Assembly (NCBI GenBank): GCA_003141555.1
Contig: PLMN01000017.1
Span: 33,609-67,664, forward strand
Length of the DNA: 34,056 nucleotides
Direction: 5' to 3'
Origin: Candidatus Aminicenantota bacterium
GTDB taxonomy: Bacteria > Acidobacteriota > Aminicenantia > Aminicenantales > UBA4085
Each line of letters starts with the position of its first letter. The stretch's first letter is position 1. Below, piece by piece: positions 6,453 to 12,933 of this stretch. The notes beneath the pieces are model-generated. The model worked only from the letters and a program-made list of their open reading frames with translations. It made no database searches and had not been told where the DNA came from. The position numbers were made by a program, and so were the translations under genes.

Positions 6453-8363
6453 CTACTTCGGAAGGGCGAGCTTGAATTTCGCCTTTTCGACGCCGCCGCG
6501 GGTCGAGGAAATCGTCACCTCGGCTTCGGCGTCGGACTTGATCGAACCCTTGACTTTCCAGCGGACCTCCTTGAGCTGCTTCGGCTGGAGATAGCCGATC
6601 TCCTGGCGGGCCCGGCTGCCGACGAATTCCAGTCCGGACGGCAAGGCGACCTGGACCGAATCCGGCCGCACGATCTTCACCCGGTCGGCCTGCTTCAGCG
6701 CGGTCGGCAGGAAGCCCTCGTTCGTGAAGACGCTCACGATCTCGAACGTCCCAGGCTCCTTCGCAACCGGCACGATCCCGGTCGAGGCGATCTTCACCTG
6801 GGGCAGGGACTTGAAAAGGAGCAGGTTGAACAGGCCCTCTTTCTTGATCCACTCCTCGAGAAGCTCGGCCGGGGGATTCTGGCTCCAGAACTTGGGATTG
6901 AACCCGCCGATCTCCACTTCCCCGAGCTGGGGATGGTTGAACTTGTGCCAGGGGGTGAAATATTTGCCGCCCAGCTCTTCGTCGATATAGCGGAGCTGTT
7001 CGAGCGGCGTGACGCGGCCGTCGCCGTCGTAGTCTTTCAGCTGGCCGCCGTTCCACAGCTCGTCGCCGTACCAGATCGAGCCGTAGGTGAAATAGCCGAA
7101 GTCGGGGGAGTGGCCGAAGATCGGGGAGCCGCGGAGCTCGGCGCCCGGCTCCGGAGCGGCCGGCGCCTGAGCCCCGCCCCGCGCGCCGCGGTTGCCGACG
7201 GAGTAGTCGTAATACGAATCTCCGGCCCGGGCGTAGCCCGTGATCTTCTTGCCCTCCGTGTCGAAATACTTGTAGATCTTCGCGTCCTCGGGGAACATGG
7301 ACTCGTCCATGCGGCTCGTCGAAGGGCCATGGAGGAGCATGGGGACGGACGTGTCCATCGTCTGGCCGACGGACACGTTCGGATGCTCGAGGAGGAACAT
7401 CACGACGGCCCGCGTCTCGGGTTCGGAGAGGGGATACTCGCCCGAGCCCCCCTGGGTATAGCCCCGGCCGGTAAAGTCCAGACCGGGCATGGGCCGCCAG
7501 TTCTCGGGATAGTTCCGGTGCAGGTCGAGGCCGCCGAGGCCGTCCTCGTTGAACCGACCGTCGCCGTCGTTGTCGATGCCTTCGGAATAGACGATGTAAT
7601 CTCCCTTGCCGTCCGTGGCCCGAATCATCAGCCGCCCGGACTTGTCGGCGGGGTCGGCGATCATCGTCCCCTTGCCCGGCTCGACCTTCTTCCTCATCTG
7701 GAGGATGTAACCGTCGCCGTCGAGGTCTTCGGGCGGGTCCTCGTCGAGCAGGCCGTCGCCGTCGTCGTCATAAGGCCGGACCGTGCTCCGGTTGGACTGG
7801 GCCGTCAGGAGATAGAGGTCGGAGCCGTCGGGGTTGTTCTTGGGCTTGAGGTAGAGGGTCTTCGTGTCGACGAGCTTTGTGATCTCCGGATCCTGGCCGT
7901 AGTGCGACAGGATATACCAGCCGATCCAGAGGGCGCATTCGCTGGCCGTCACCTCGCCCGAATGGCGGCCGCCCTCGACGAACATCGCCGGCTTGTCCGT
8001 GTCCTTGCCGGCGGCCTTGTTGGTGATCGTGATCTGCCAGATGTCGCGGCCCTCGAAGCTCTTGCCGACAGAATAGAGGTCGACGAGGTTCGGATAATCC
8101 TTGGCCCATGTATTGAGGATGGAGACCGATTCATCGTACGTATGATAATGCTGGAAATCGATCTGGCCCGGGACCTTGGGCTTGATCTGGGGATAGTTCG
8201 CGAGCGGGAAGAAGCTCACCCCGTGGCGCTGGCCGCCGACGAGGTAGGCCTTGGTCGGCTGCGAGGCGCGGCGTCCCTGCGGCTCGAACTCCTGGGCCGA
8301 GATCATCAGCAGGACGAACGTGAACAGGGCGAAAAACGCTGGGAAACCATGTTTTTTCGTCAT
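6453..8363 (-). CDS. Secreted M14-family zinc carboxypeptidase-like protein
   Basis: A 636-residue exported peptidase of the M14 (carboxypeptidase A) clan. A signal peptide occupies about 1-23. The first zinc motif is HSGE (His134, Glu137), the substrate-binding stretch is DLHRNYP (280-286) and the likely catalytic Glu484 is in GEVEIGGF. Three DxDGDG-type calcium loops occur (near 199-220, 264-275 and 444-451), probably stabilising the fold. At the position where the third zinc ligand His is normally found (GQT-x-H-TS), this protein has Asp337; His345 lies nearby. The C-terminal roughly 120 residues form a beta-rich domain. The ATG at 8363 has AAGGAGG upstream. It heads a two-gene operon with the XdhC gene. 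Confidence 0.92.
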   Translation of the reverse strand: MTKKHGFPAFFALFTFVLLMISAQEFEPQGRRASQPTKAYLVGGQRHGVSFFPLANYPQIKPKVPGQIDFQHYHTYDESVSILNTWAKDYPNLVDLYSVGKSFEGRDIWQITITNKAAGKDTDKPAMFVEGGRHSGEVTASECALWIGWYILSHYGQDPEITKLVDTKTLYLKPKNNPDGSDLYLLTAQSNRSTVRPYDDDGDGLLDEDPPEDLDGDGYILQMRKKVEPGKGTMIADPADKSGRLMIRATDGKGDYIVYSEGIDNDGDGRFNEDGLGGLDLHRNYPENWRPMPGLDFTGRGYTQGGSGEYPLSEPETRAVVMFLLEHPNVSVGQTMDTSVPMLLHGPSTSRMDESMFPEDAKIYKYFDTEGKKITGYARAGDSYYDYSVGNRGARGGAQAPAAPEPGAELRGSPIFGHSPDFGYFTYGSIWYGDELWNGGQLKDYDGDGRVTPLEQLRYIDEELGGKYFTPWHKFNHPQLGEVEIGGFNPKFWSQNPPAELLEEWIKKEGLFNLLLFKSLPQVKIASTGIVPVAKEPGTFEIVSVFTNEGFLPTALKQADRVKIVRPDSVQVALPSGLEFVGSRARQEIGYLQPKQLKEVRWKVKGSIKSDAEAEVTISSTRGGVEKAKFKLALPK

Positions 8364-8393
8364 CCCGGGAGCCTCCTTCGGTGAAGTGGCCTG

Positions 8394-8422
8394 AGCATAT
8401 ATCGGCGCCTATCCCAAGTCAA
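8394..8422 (-). promoter_or_regulatory. Promoter of the M14 peptidase / XdhC operon
   Basis: Minus-strand -35 TTGACT (8422-8417), a 17-base spacer and -10 TATGCT (8399-8394), about 31 bases before the start codon. The -35 matches 5 of 6 and the -10 matches 4 of 6 consensus bases. Confidence 0.65.
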
Positions 8423-8470
8423 CGGCGGCTCGGGGGACGGCTTGGGGGGAGCTACGCTTTCTACGCTCTT

Positions 8471-8630
8471 CGGGCGTCGGACGGCGGGATCGAAAACACG
8501 CGGCGGCTTCCCAGCGCGAGCCGCCGCTCCGGCTTCGGCCTCCGCTCTCGCCCTATGCCCTTCGGGCATAGGACGAACCATGCCCGCTCCGGCCTCAGAC
8601 GGGTTTTCGATTCCCGCCATCCGACGCCCG
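8471..8630. repeat. 160-base nested palindrome with internal hairpins
   Basis: The outer arms 8471-8497 and 8603-8630 are inverted copies differing by one base and one insertion; on the minus-strand transcript the difference becomes a G-U pair. Inside lie a perfect 9-bp hairpin with a 3-base loop (8552-8560 with 8564-8572) and an 8-bp hairpin (8501-8508 with 8519-8526). This suggests a cloverleaf-like RNA or cruciform. No second full copy is in the window. Confidence 0.8.
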
Positions 8631-8696
8631 GGAACGTTGATTCCCTCGTTTCGGCTGGCCTTCTTCCCCTTAGCCTCGACAAAATCGTTCCGCACG

Positions 8697-8842
8697 GGCG
8701 AGGGGGGAGAGGAGCCGGAGGCCGTGCCGAGTGGGGCGCGGGCATGGACCGACGCCCTCTTGGGCGGCGGCCGCGCCACGAGGCCCGAGCCGGTTTCCGC
8801 GCCGGGGAAACCGGCGTGCCGACGGCCCTCTCCCCCCTCGCC
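8697..8842. repeat. Palindromic repeat unit, copy 1 (related to 33925-34056)
   Basis: Perfect 15-base inverted arms (8697-8711 and 8828-8842) enclose a GGCATGGACC segment at 8741 and a 10-bp hairpin at 8789-8815 whose loop carries a conserved core. The same order of elements recurs at 33925-34056. Confidence 0.8.
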
Positions 8843-8989
8843 ATATTTCCGGGCAGCGCAGGGGCTGGCTGGCGACAGGACCCGCGTCCCCGAGCCGGCG
8901 TGCCGACGGCCCTCTCCCCCCGAGCCCCGTCCCCCGAGCCACCCTGTTGGCCGGCCCCGAGCGCCCCTGAACAAAAATTTGCAAAGGTT

Positions 8990-9018
8990 TTGCGGGCGGC
9001 GTCGTCTAATGGTATGGA
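8990..9018 (+). promoter_or_regulatory. Possible promoter of the 57-residue exported peptide gene
   Basis: TTGCGG (8990-8995), a 17-base spacer and TATGGA (9013-9018) lie 40 bases before the ATG at 9058. The -35 equals that of the rpmB promoter proposed here, but the -10 is poor (3 of 6). Confidence 0.35.
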
Positions 9019-9057
9019 AAGCGAAAAATGAAAAAGAACCAAGACGGGAGAACGAAC

Positions 9058-9231
9058 ATGAAGCTCAGAAATAAAATAATGATCCTGGCGGCATCGATCC
9101 TATTGTCGCTCGCGGCCTTCAGCCTGATCGCCGGGCCTTCGATCGACATGGTGAAGATGGGCAAGAAAGCCGGTTACGAAATGATCGTCAACTACCTGGC
9201 CAACGCCGAGCCGACGAGCCTGGCCCATTGA
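9058..9231 (+). CDS. Small exported or membrane peptide, function unknown
   Basis: A 57-residue peptide beginning MKLRNKIMILAASILLSLAAF, a textbook signal peptide or single membrane helix, followed by a short tail with MVKMGKKAGYEMIVNYL and a C-terminus TSLAH. I do not recognise a family. The start at 9058 is preferred over an in-frame ATG at 9028 because GGGAG lies 8-9 bases upstream and the signal peptide begins at once. A strong terminator (9292-9335) follows at a suitable distance, arguing that the gene is real. It is the only plus-strand gene among minus-strand genes in the first 23 kb, and it directly follows the repeat island. Confidence 0.7.
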   Translation: MKLRNKIMILAASILLSLAAFSLIAGPSIDMVKMGKKAGYEMIVNYLANAEPTSLAH

Positions 9232-9291
9232 GCCGGATGACGGCGCCGGAATGGGATCTATTGAAACGCCCTCATAACCCCCTCCTCTGAC

Positions 9292-9335
9292 GGCCGCCGG
9301 CCGCTCTCCCCGAGAGACCGGCGGCCCTTTTTTTT
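9292..9335 (+). terminator. Rho-independent terminator after the 57-residue peptide gene
   Basis: A perfect 9-bp GC stem (9292-9300 with 9318-9326) has a smaller inner stem (9304-9307 with 9313-9316) and is followed by eight Ts (9328-9335). It is the strongest intrinsic terminator in the window. Confidence 0.95.
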
Positions 9336-9389
9336 GCCTCGACGAGCGGCTCCCCGGATTTCGGCCAAGGGAGCAATGCGATTTCTGCT

Positions 9390-9869
9390 TCAGGATTTCG
9401 GCCCGACGAGGACCGTCGCCCAGCAGGCGATGGCCCGTCCGCGGCCGATGAGGCCCAGGCCTTCGTTCGTCTTGGCCTTGAGGCCCAACCCGTCTGGCGG
9501 CAAACCGAGAAGGGGGGCGAGCGCGGCCTTCATTGCCGGGAAGTAGGGGCCGAGCTTGGGCCGTTCGGCGACGACCACCGCGTCGGCGTGAAGGACGGCC
9601 AGCCGTTTTTTCTTCAGACGGGCGCAGACATCGCGGAGAAGCTCCGTGCTCCGGATGTCCTTGGTTCGGGGATCGCGGTCGGGAAAGAGCTGGCCGATGT
9701 CGCCCTCGCCCATCGCCCCCAGGAGGGCGTCGATCAGGGCGTGGATGAGGGCGTCGCCGTCCGAGTGGCCGAGCAGGCCGGCCGGGTGCGGGATTTCGAT
9801 CCCGCCCAGAAAAAGCGGCCGGCCCGGCGCCAGCCGGTGGAGGTCATAGCCGAGGCCGCATCTTATCAT
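9390..9869 (-). CDS. ispF: 2-C-methyl-D-erythritol 2,4-cyclodiphosphate synthase
   Basis: Catalyses cyclisation of the CDP-methylerythritol phosphate intermediate, with release of CMP, in the MEP (non-mevalonate) isoprenoid pathway. It has 159 residues, the family's usual size. The start motif GYDLHRL gives metal ligands Asp and His, followed by GGIEIP, LLGHSDGDALIHALIDALLGA (metal and CDP site), GDIGQLFPDRDP and the C-terminal KAKTNEGLGLIGRG. The start is ATG at 9869, which overlaps the ispD end by 26 bases and directly precedes the conserved N-terminus (MIRCGLGYD). It closes the long minus-strand gene run. No terminator is seen in the 54 bases that follow. Confidence 0.97.
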   Translation of the reverse strand: MIRCGLGYDLHRLAPGRPLFLGGIEIPHPAGLLGHSDGDALIHALIDALLGAMGEGDIGQLFPDRDPRTKDIRSTELLRDVCARLKKKRLAVLHADAVVVAERPKLGPYFPAMKAALAPLLGLPPDGLGLKAKTNEGLGLIGRGRAIACWATVLVGPKS

Positions 9870-10527
9870 CGAGGCTGAGCTCCGCCCAGGCGAGGTCCCC
9901 GGGCTCCGTGATCTTGATGTTACGCGCGTCCCCGGGGACGATCGTGACCCGCCCGCCCAGGCGCTCGACGAGGGCGGCTTCGTCCGTGCCCTCGAACCCG
10001 GCCGCGGCCGCTTCGTCCAGGGCCTTCCGGAGCAGGCCGAGCTCGAAGCCTTGGGGCGTCTGCACGCGGACGAGGCTCGACCGGTCGAGGGTCCGGACGA
10101 CGAGGCCGCCGGCGGTTTCTTTGACGGTATCGTCAACGGGCATCACGGGGATCGCCGCACCGCTGCGCTCGGCCTCCTCGATCACCCGCGAGATCAGGTC
10201 GGCGTCGACCAGCGGCCGGGCGCCGTCGTGGACGAGGACGATGTCCCCCGGCCCGCCGTCGATCATGCGCACTCCGTTGGCCACGGAATCCTGGCGCCGG
10301 GGCCCCCCTTGAACCGCGGCCCGGATCTCGGGGTAGGCCCGGAGGTAGGATGCCCCGCGCTCCTCGTCCGGCAGGACGAGGACGATGCCCGTGACCCGCG
10401 GATGGGAAGCGAAGGCCCGGAGGCTCCAGTCAAGGACAGCCCTCCCGCGGAGGGCGGCGAACTGCTTGGGGGCCCCGAACCGCCGGCCCTCGCCGGCCGC
10501 GACGACAACCGCCGTAACGCTGCTCAT
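9844..10527 (-). CDS. ispD: 2-C-methyl-D-erythritol 4-phosphate cytidylyltransferase
   Basis: Transfers CMP to methylerythritol phosphate in the MEP pathway; 227 residues. The nucleotide-binding start is VVVAAGEGRRFGAPKQFAAL. Further conserved stretches are GGPRRQDSVANGV, VLVHDGARPLV, VDDTVKE, RVQTPQGFE and GTDEAALVE. It overlaps the PIN-TRAM gene by 4 bases (ATGA) and ispF by 26 bases. The radA, PIN-TRAM, ispD, ispF order is the arrangement known from Bacillus-type clusters. ispE, a third MEP-pathway gene, is in the same long run at 20763. Confidence 0.97.
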   Translation of the reverse strand: MSSVTAVVVAAGEGRRFGAPKQFAALRGRAVLDWSLRAFASHPRVTGIVLVLPDEERGASYLRAYPEIRAAVQGGPRRQDSVANGVRMIDGGPGDIVLVHDGARPLVDADLISRVIEEAERSGAAIPVMPVDDTVKETAGGLVVRTLDRSSLVRVQTPQGFELGLLRKALDEAAAAGFEGTDEAALVERLGGRVTIVPGDARNIKITEPGDLAWAELSLDDKMRPRL

Positions 10528-11510
10528 CGGTCTTCGTTGTAGCGGCCGAAGATCATCTTGCCCACGGTGGTCTGGAGGACCGAGGTGACCGTGATGTCGA
10601 TGTTCTGGCCGATGAGGCGGCGCGAATTGTCGACCACGACCATGGTCCCGTCGTCGAGATAGGCCACGCCCTGGTCCTTTTCCTTGCCCTCCTTGATAAT
10701 GAAGACCTTCATGCCCTCGCCGGGCAGGACGACGGGCTTCAAGGCGTTGGCCAGCTCGTTGATATTGAGCACGGCGATGCCCTGGAGGCGGGCGATCTTG
10801 TTCAGGTTGACGTCGTTGGTCACGATCTTGGCGTCGAGGCGCTTGCCGAGCTCGATGAGCTTCGAGTCGACATCGTGGATGTCGGGAAAGTCCATCTCGG
10901 TGATGGTCACCGAGACCAGGGACGATTTCTGGAGATGGTTCAGGATGTCCAGCCCCCGCCGGCCGCGCTGGCGCTTCAGACCGTCGGCCGAGTCGGCCAC
11001 GAGCTGGAGCTCTTTCAGGACGAACTGGGGGATGACGAGCGTGCCCTCGATGAAGCCCGTGTCGCAGAGGTCGATGATCCGGCCGTCGATGATGACGCTC
11101 GTGTCCAGGATCTTGAACGTCCGCCCGACGCTCTTCTCCCGGAAGAAGCGAAAGAGGTAGGCCGGGTCGAGCCACTCCGACTTGCGCGTGCCGACGAGGA
11201 AGCCGATGTAGGGCATGACGATCAGGAAGAACGCCCGGATGAACAGCGTGGTCTTGGGATCTTCGGTGATTGTCCGGTAGACCGCGCCCAGGGCCCAGCC
11301 GAGGAAGACGCCGGCGAACGTGCCGACGGTCGAGCCCCAGATCACCTTGAACTGGGTCTTCCGGATCCGGGTTTCGAGGACCATGATGATCGCCGCCAAA
11401 ACCAGGCCGATCCCCGCGGATGTAAAACCGGGCAGGCCGAACAGCGGGAAAAAGTACCCGGCCGTCGCGACCGAGGCGATAATCAGGACGCGGAAAATAA
11501 GAATGCCCAT
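10524..11510 (-). CDS. PIN and TRAM domain membrane protein (YacL family)
   Basis: A 328-residue protein with about four N-terminal membrane helices (1-110, starting ILIFRVLIIASVATAGYFFP), a PIN ribonuclease-like domain with acidic motif KILDTSVIIDGRIIDLCDTG and later IVTNDVNLNKIA, and a C-terminal TRAM nucleic-acid-binding domain (GQNIDITVTSVLQTTVGKMI). The Bacillus counterpart YacL likewise sits between radA and ispD. The family is thought to be a membrane-tethered nuclease; the substrate is unknown. ATG at 11510 with AAGGA upstream. The 55-base AT-rich gap to radA could hold a weak promoter, but I see no clear hexamer pair. Confidence 0.93.
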   Translation of the reverse strand: MGILIFRVLIIASVATAGYFFPLFGLPGFTSAGIGLVLAAIIMVLETRIRKTQFKVIWGSTVGTFAGVFLGWALGAVYRTITEDPKTTLFIRAFFLIVMPYIGFLVGTRKSEWLDPAYLFRFFREKSVGRTFKILDTSVIIDGRIIDLCDTGFIEGTLVIPQFVLKELQLVADSADGLKRQRGRRGLDILNHLQKSSLVSVTITEMDFPDIHDVDSKLIELGKRLDAKIVTNDVNLNKIARLQGIAVLNINELANALKPVVLPGEGMKVFIIKEGKEKDQGVAYLDDGTMVVVDNSRRLIGQNIDITVTSVLQTTVGKMIFGRYNEDR

Positions 11511-11565
11511 CAGACCGTCCTTATGATCTTATCCTAAATGTAAATGGGACTTATCTTTACAACAT

Positions 11566-12933
11566 TCAGAAGACCAGGTCAATGGCCTGCTTGAGGCTCG
11601 CCGCGGCCAGGAGCGTCACCCCGGCCGGCGTATCGCGCTCGAGCCCGACCGCGTTGCTCCGGGGGAGAACGACCGTGGTGAAACCCAGCGCCGCCGCCTC
11701 CTTGACCCGGGCCAGGGCCAGCCCGACCGATCGGATTTCGCCCGACAGACCGACCTCCCCGAACGAGGCCAAGCTCTGCGGGAGCGGGACGTTCTTCAGG
11801 CAGGAGACCACCGCCAGGGCGGCGCCGAGGTCCGCCGCCGGCTCGTCGATCGCGAGGCCGCCGGCCACGTTGAGGTAGATGTCGTCGCCCGCGAACCCGT
11901 AGCCCAGCTTCTTCTCGATGACGGCCAGGAGCATGGCCGTCCGATAGTGGTCGAGCCCGACCGTCATTCGCCGCGGGTTGGACGAGAACAGCGTCGAGGA
12001 GACGAGCGCCTGGATCTCGACGAGCAGCGGCCGCGAGCCCTTGATCGTCACCGCGACCGAGCTCCCGGCCGCGTGGGCCGGCCGCTCCTTGAGGAAGAAG
12101 GCCGAGGGGTTGGCGATGGCTTGCAGGCCGGAAGCGGCCATCTCGAAGATGGCCAGCTCCGAGACCGGGCCGAACCGGTTCTTGAGCGCCCGCAGGACGC
12201 GGTGGCTGTGGTCGCGCTCGCCCTCGAAGAGAAGGACGACATCGACCATGTGCTCGAGCGATTTGGGACCGGCGAGCGAGCCCTCCTTGGTGATGTGCCC
12301 GATGAGGAAGGTCGAGACCTGGTTGCGCTTGGAAAAGCGGAACATCTGGTTGGCGACCTCGCGGACCTGACTGATCGTCCCCGGGCTGGAGGCGAGATTT
12401 CCCGAGAACACCGTCTGGACCGAATCCAGGACGAGGATGCGGGGCATGATCTTCTCGGCCTGGGCGAGGATGCGCTCGAGCGAGGTCTCGGCCAGGAGGT
12501 AGAGCTGGCCGTCGCGGACGCCGAGCCGGTCGCCCCGGAGCTTGATCTGCTCGAGCGACTCCTCGCCCGAGACGTAGAGCACCTTCTGGCCGTCGAGGGC
12601 GAAGTCTCGCGAGACCTGGAGGAGGAGAGTCGACTTGCCGATGCCCGGCTCCCCGCCGATGAGGGTCACCGAGCCGAGGACGACCCCGCCCCCGATCACC
12701 TTGTTGAACTCGTCGATCTTGACCTCGAGCCGCGGGTTCTTCGTCTCCTTGATGTCGCGGTAGAGGACGGGCTCGCTCGTGGGGAAGGAGTAATCGCTCC
12801 CCGCGGCGGCGCCGTCCGCGCCCTCGATCTCCTCGACGAGCGAGTTCCACTCGCCGCAGCCGGGGCAGCGGCCCAGCCACTTCGGGGACTGCGTCCCGCA
12901 GTTCTGGCAGATGAAGACGGTCTTGGTTTTCAT
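11566..12933 (-). CDS. radA: DNA repair protein RadA (branch-migration helicase)
   Basis: A RecA-like helicase that aids RecA-mediated recombination by branch migration; 455 residues, the usual length. The N-terminal C4 zinc finger has Cys9, Cys12, Cys23 and Cys26 (CQNCGTQSPKWLGRCPGC). Walker A is GEPGIGKST (94-102), and the RadA-specific KNRFG motif occurs in RALKNRFGPVSE. The C-terminus is a Lon-protease-like domain (VAGGLAIDEPAADLGAALAV). The ATG at 12933 overlaps the mlaD stop by 4 bases. Confidence 0.98.
   Translation of the reverse strand: MKTKTVFICQNCGTQSPKWLGRCPGCGEWNSLVEEIEGADGAAAGSDYSFPTSEPVLYRDIKETKNPRLEVKIDEFNKVIGGGVVLGSVTLIGGEPGIGKSTLLLQVSRDFALDGQKVLYVSGEESLEQIKLRGDRLGVRDGQLYLLAETSLERILAQAEKIMPRILVLDSVQTVFSGNLASSPGTISQVREVANQMFRFSKRNQVSTFLIGHITKEGSLAGPKSLEHMVDVVLLFEGERDHSHRVLRALKNRFGPVSELAIFEMAASGLQAIANPSAFFLKERPAHAAGSSVAVTIKGSRPLLVEIQALVSSTLFSSNPRRMTVGLDHYRTAMLLAVIEKKLGYGFAGDDIYLNVAGGLAIDEPAADLGAALAVVSCLKNVPLPQSLASFGEVGLSGEIRSVGLALARVKEAAALGFTTVVLPRSNAVGLERDTPAGVTLLAAASLKQAIDLVF

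Larger units (their letters stand above)
8427..8940. repeat. Island of nested palindromic intergenic repeats with inverted ends
   Basis: This 514-base gap holds no credible gene; readings in it are low-complexity Arg/Pro/Gly strings on both strands. Its ends are inverted copies: 8427-8451 and 8914-8940 share a 14-base identical stretch (GGCTCGGGGGACGG) plus a GGGGGGAG tail. Inside are a 160-base nested palindrome (8471-8630), a 146-base palindromic unit (8697-8842) and a partial copy, in reverse, of the repeat at 33.7 kb (8858-8926). A 27-base stretch is directly repeated exactly at 8811-8837 and 8895-8921. No transposase is present. Confidence 0.82.

Noticed and set aside
8811-8921. Exact 27-base direct repeats suggesting a CRISPR unit
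   Set aside because: Only two copies with a 57-base gap that itself belongs to a palindromic repeat; no array and no cas genes.
8381-9074. Several 190-215 codon frames on both strands in the repeat island
   Set aside because: They are Arg/Pro/Gly-rich low-complexity translations of palindromic DNA, with no ribosome sites or family features.
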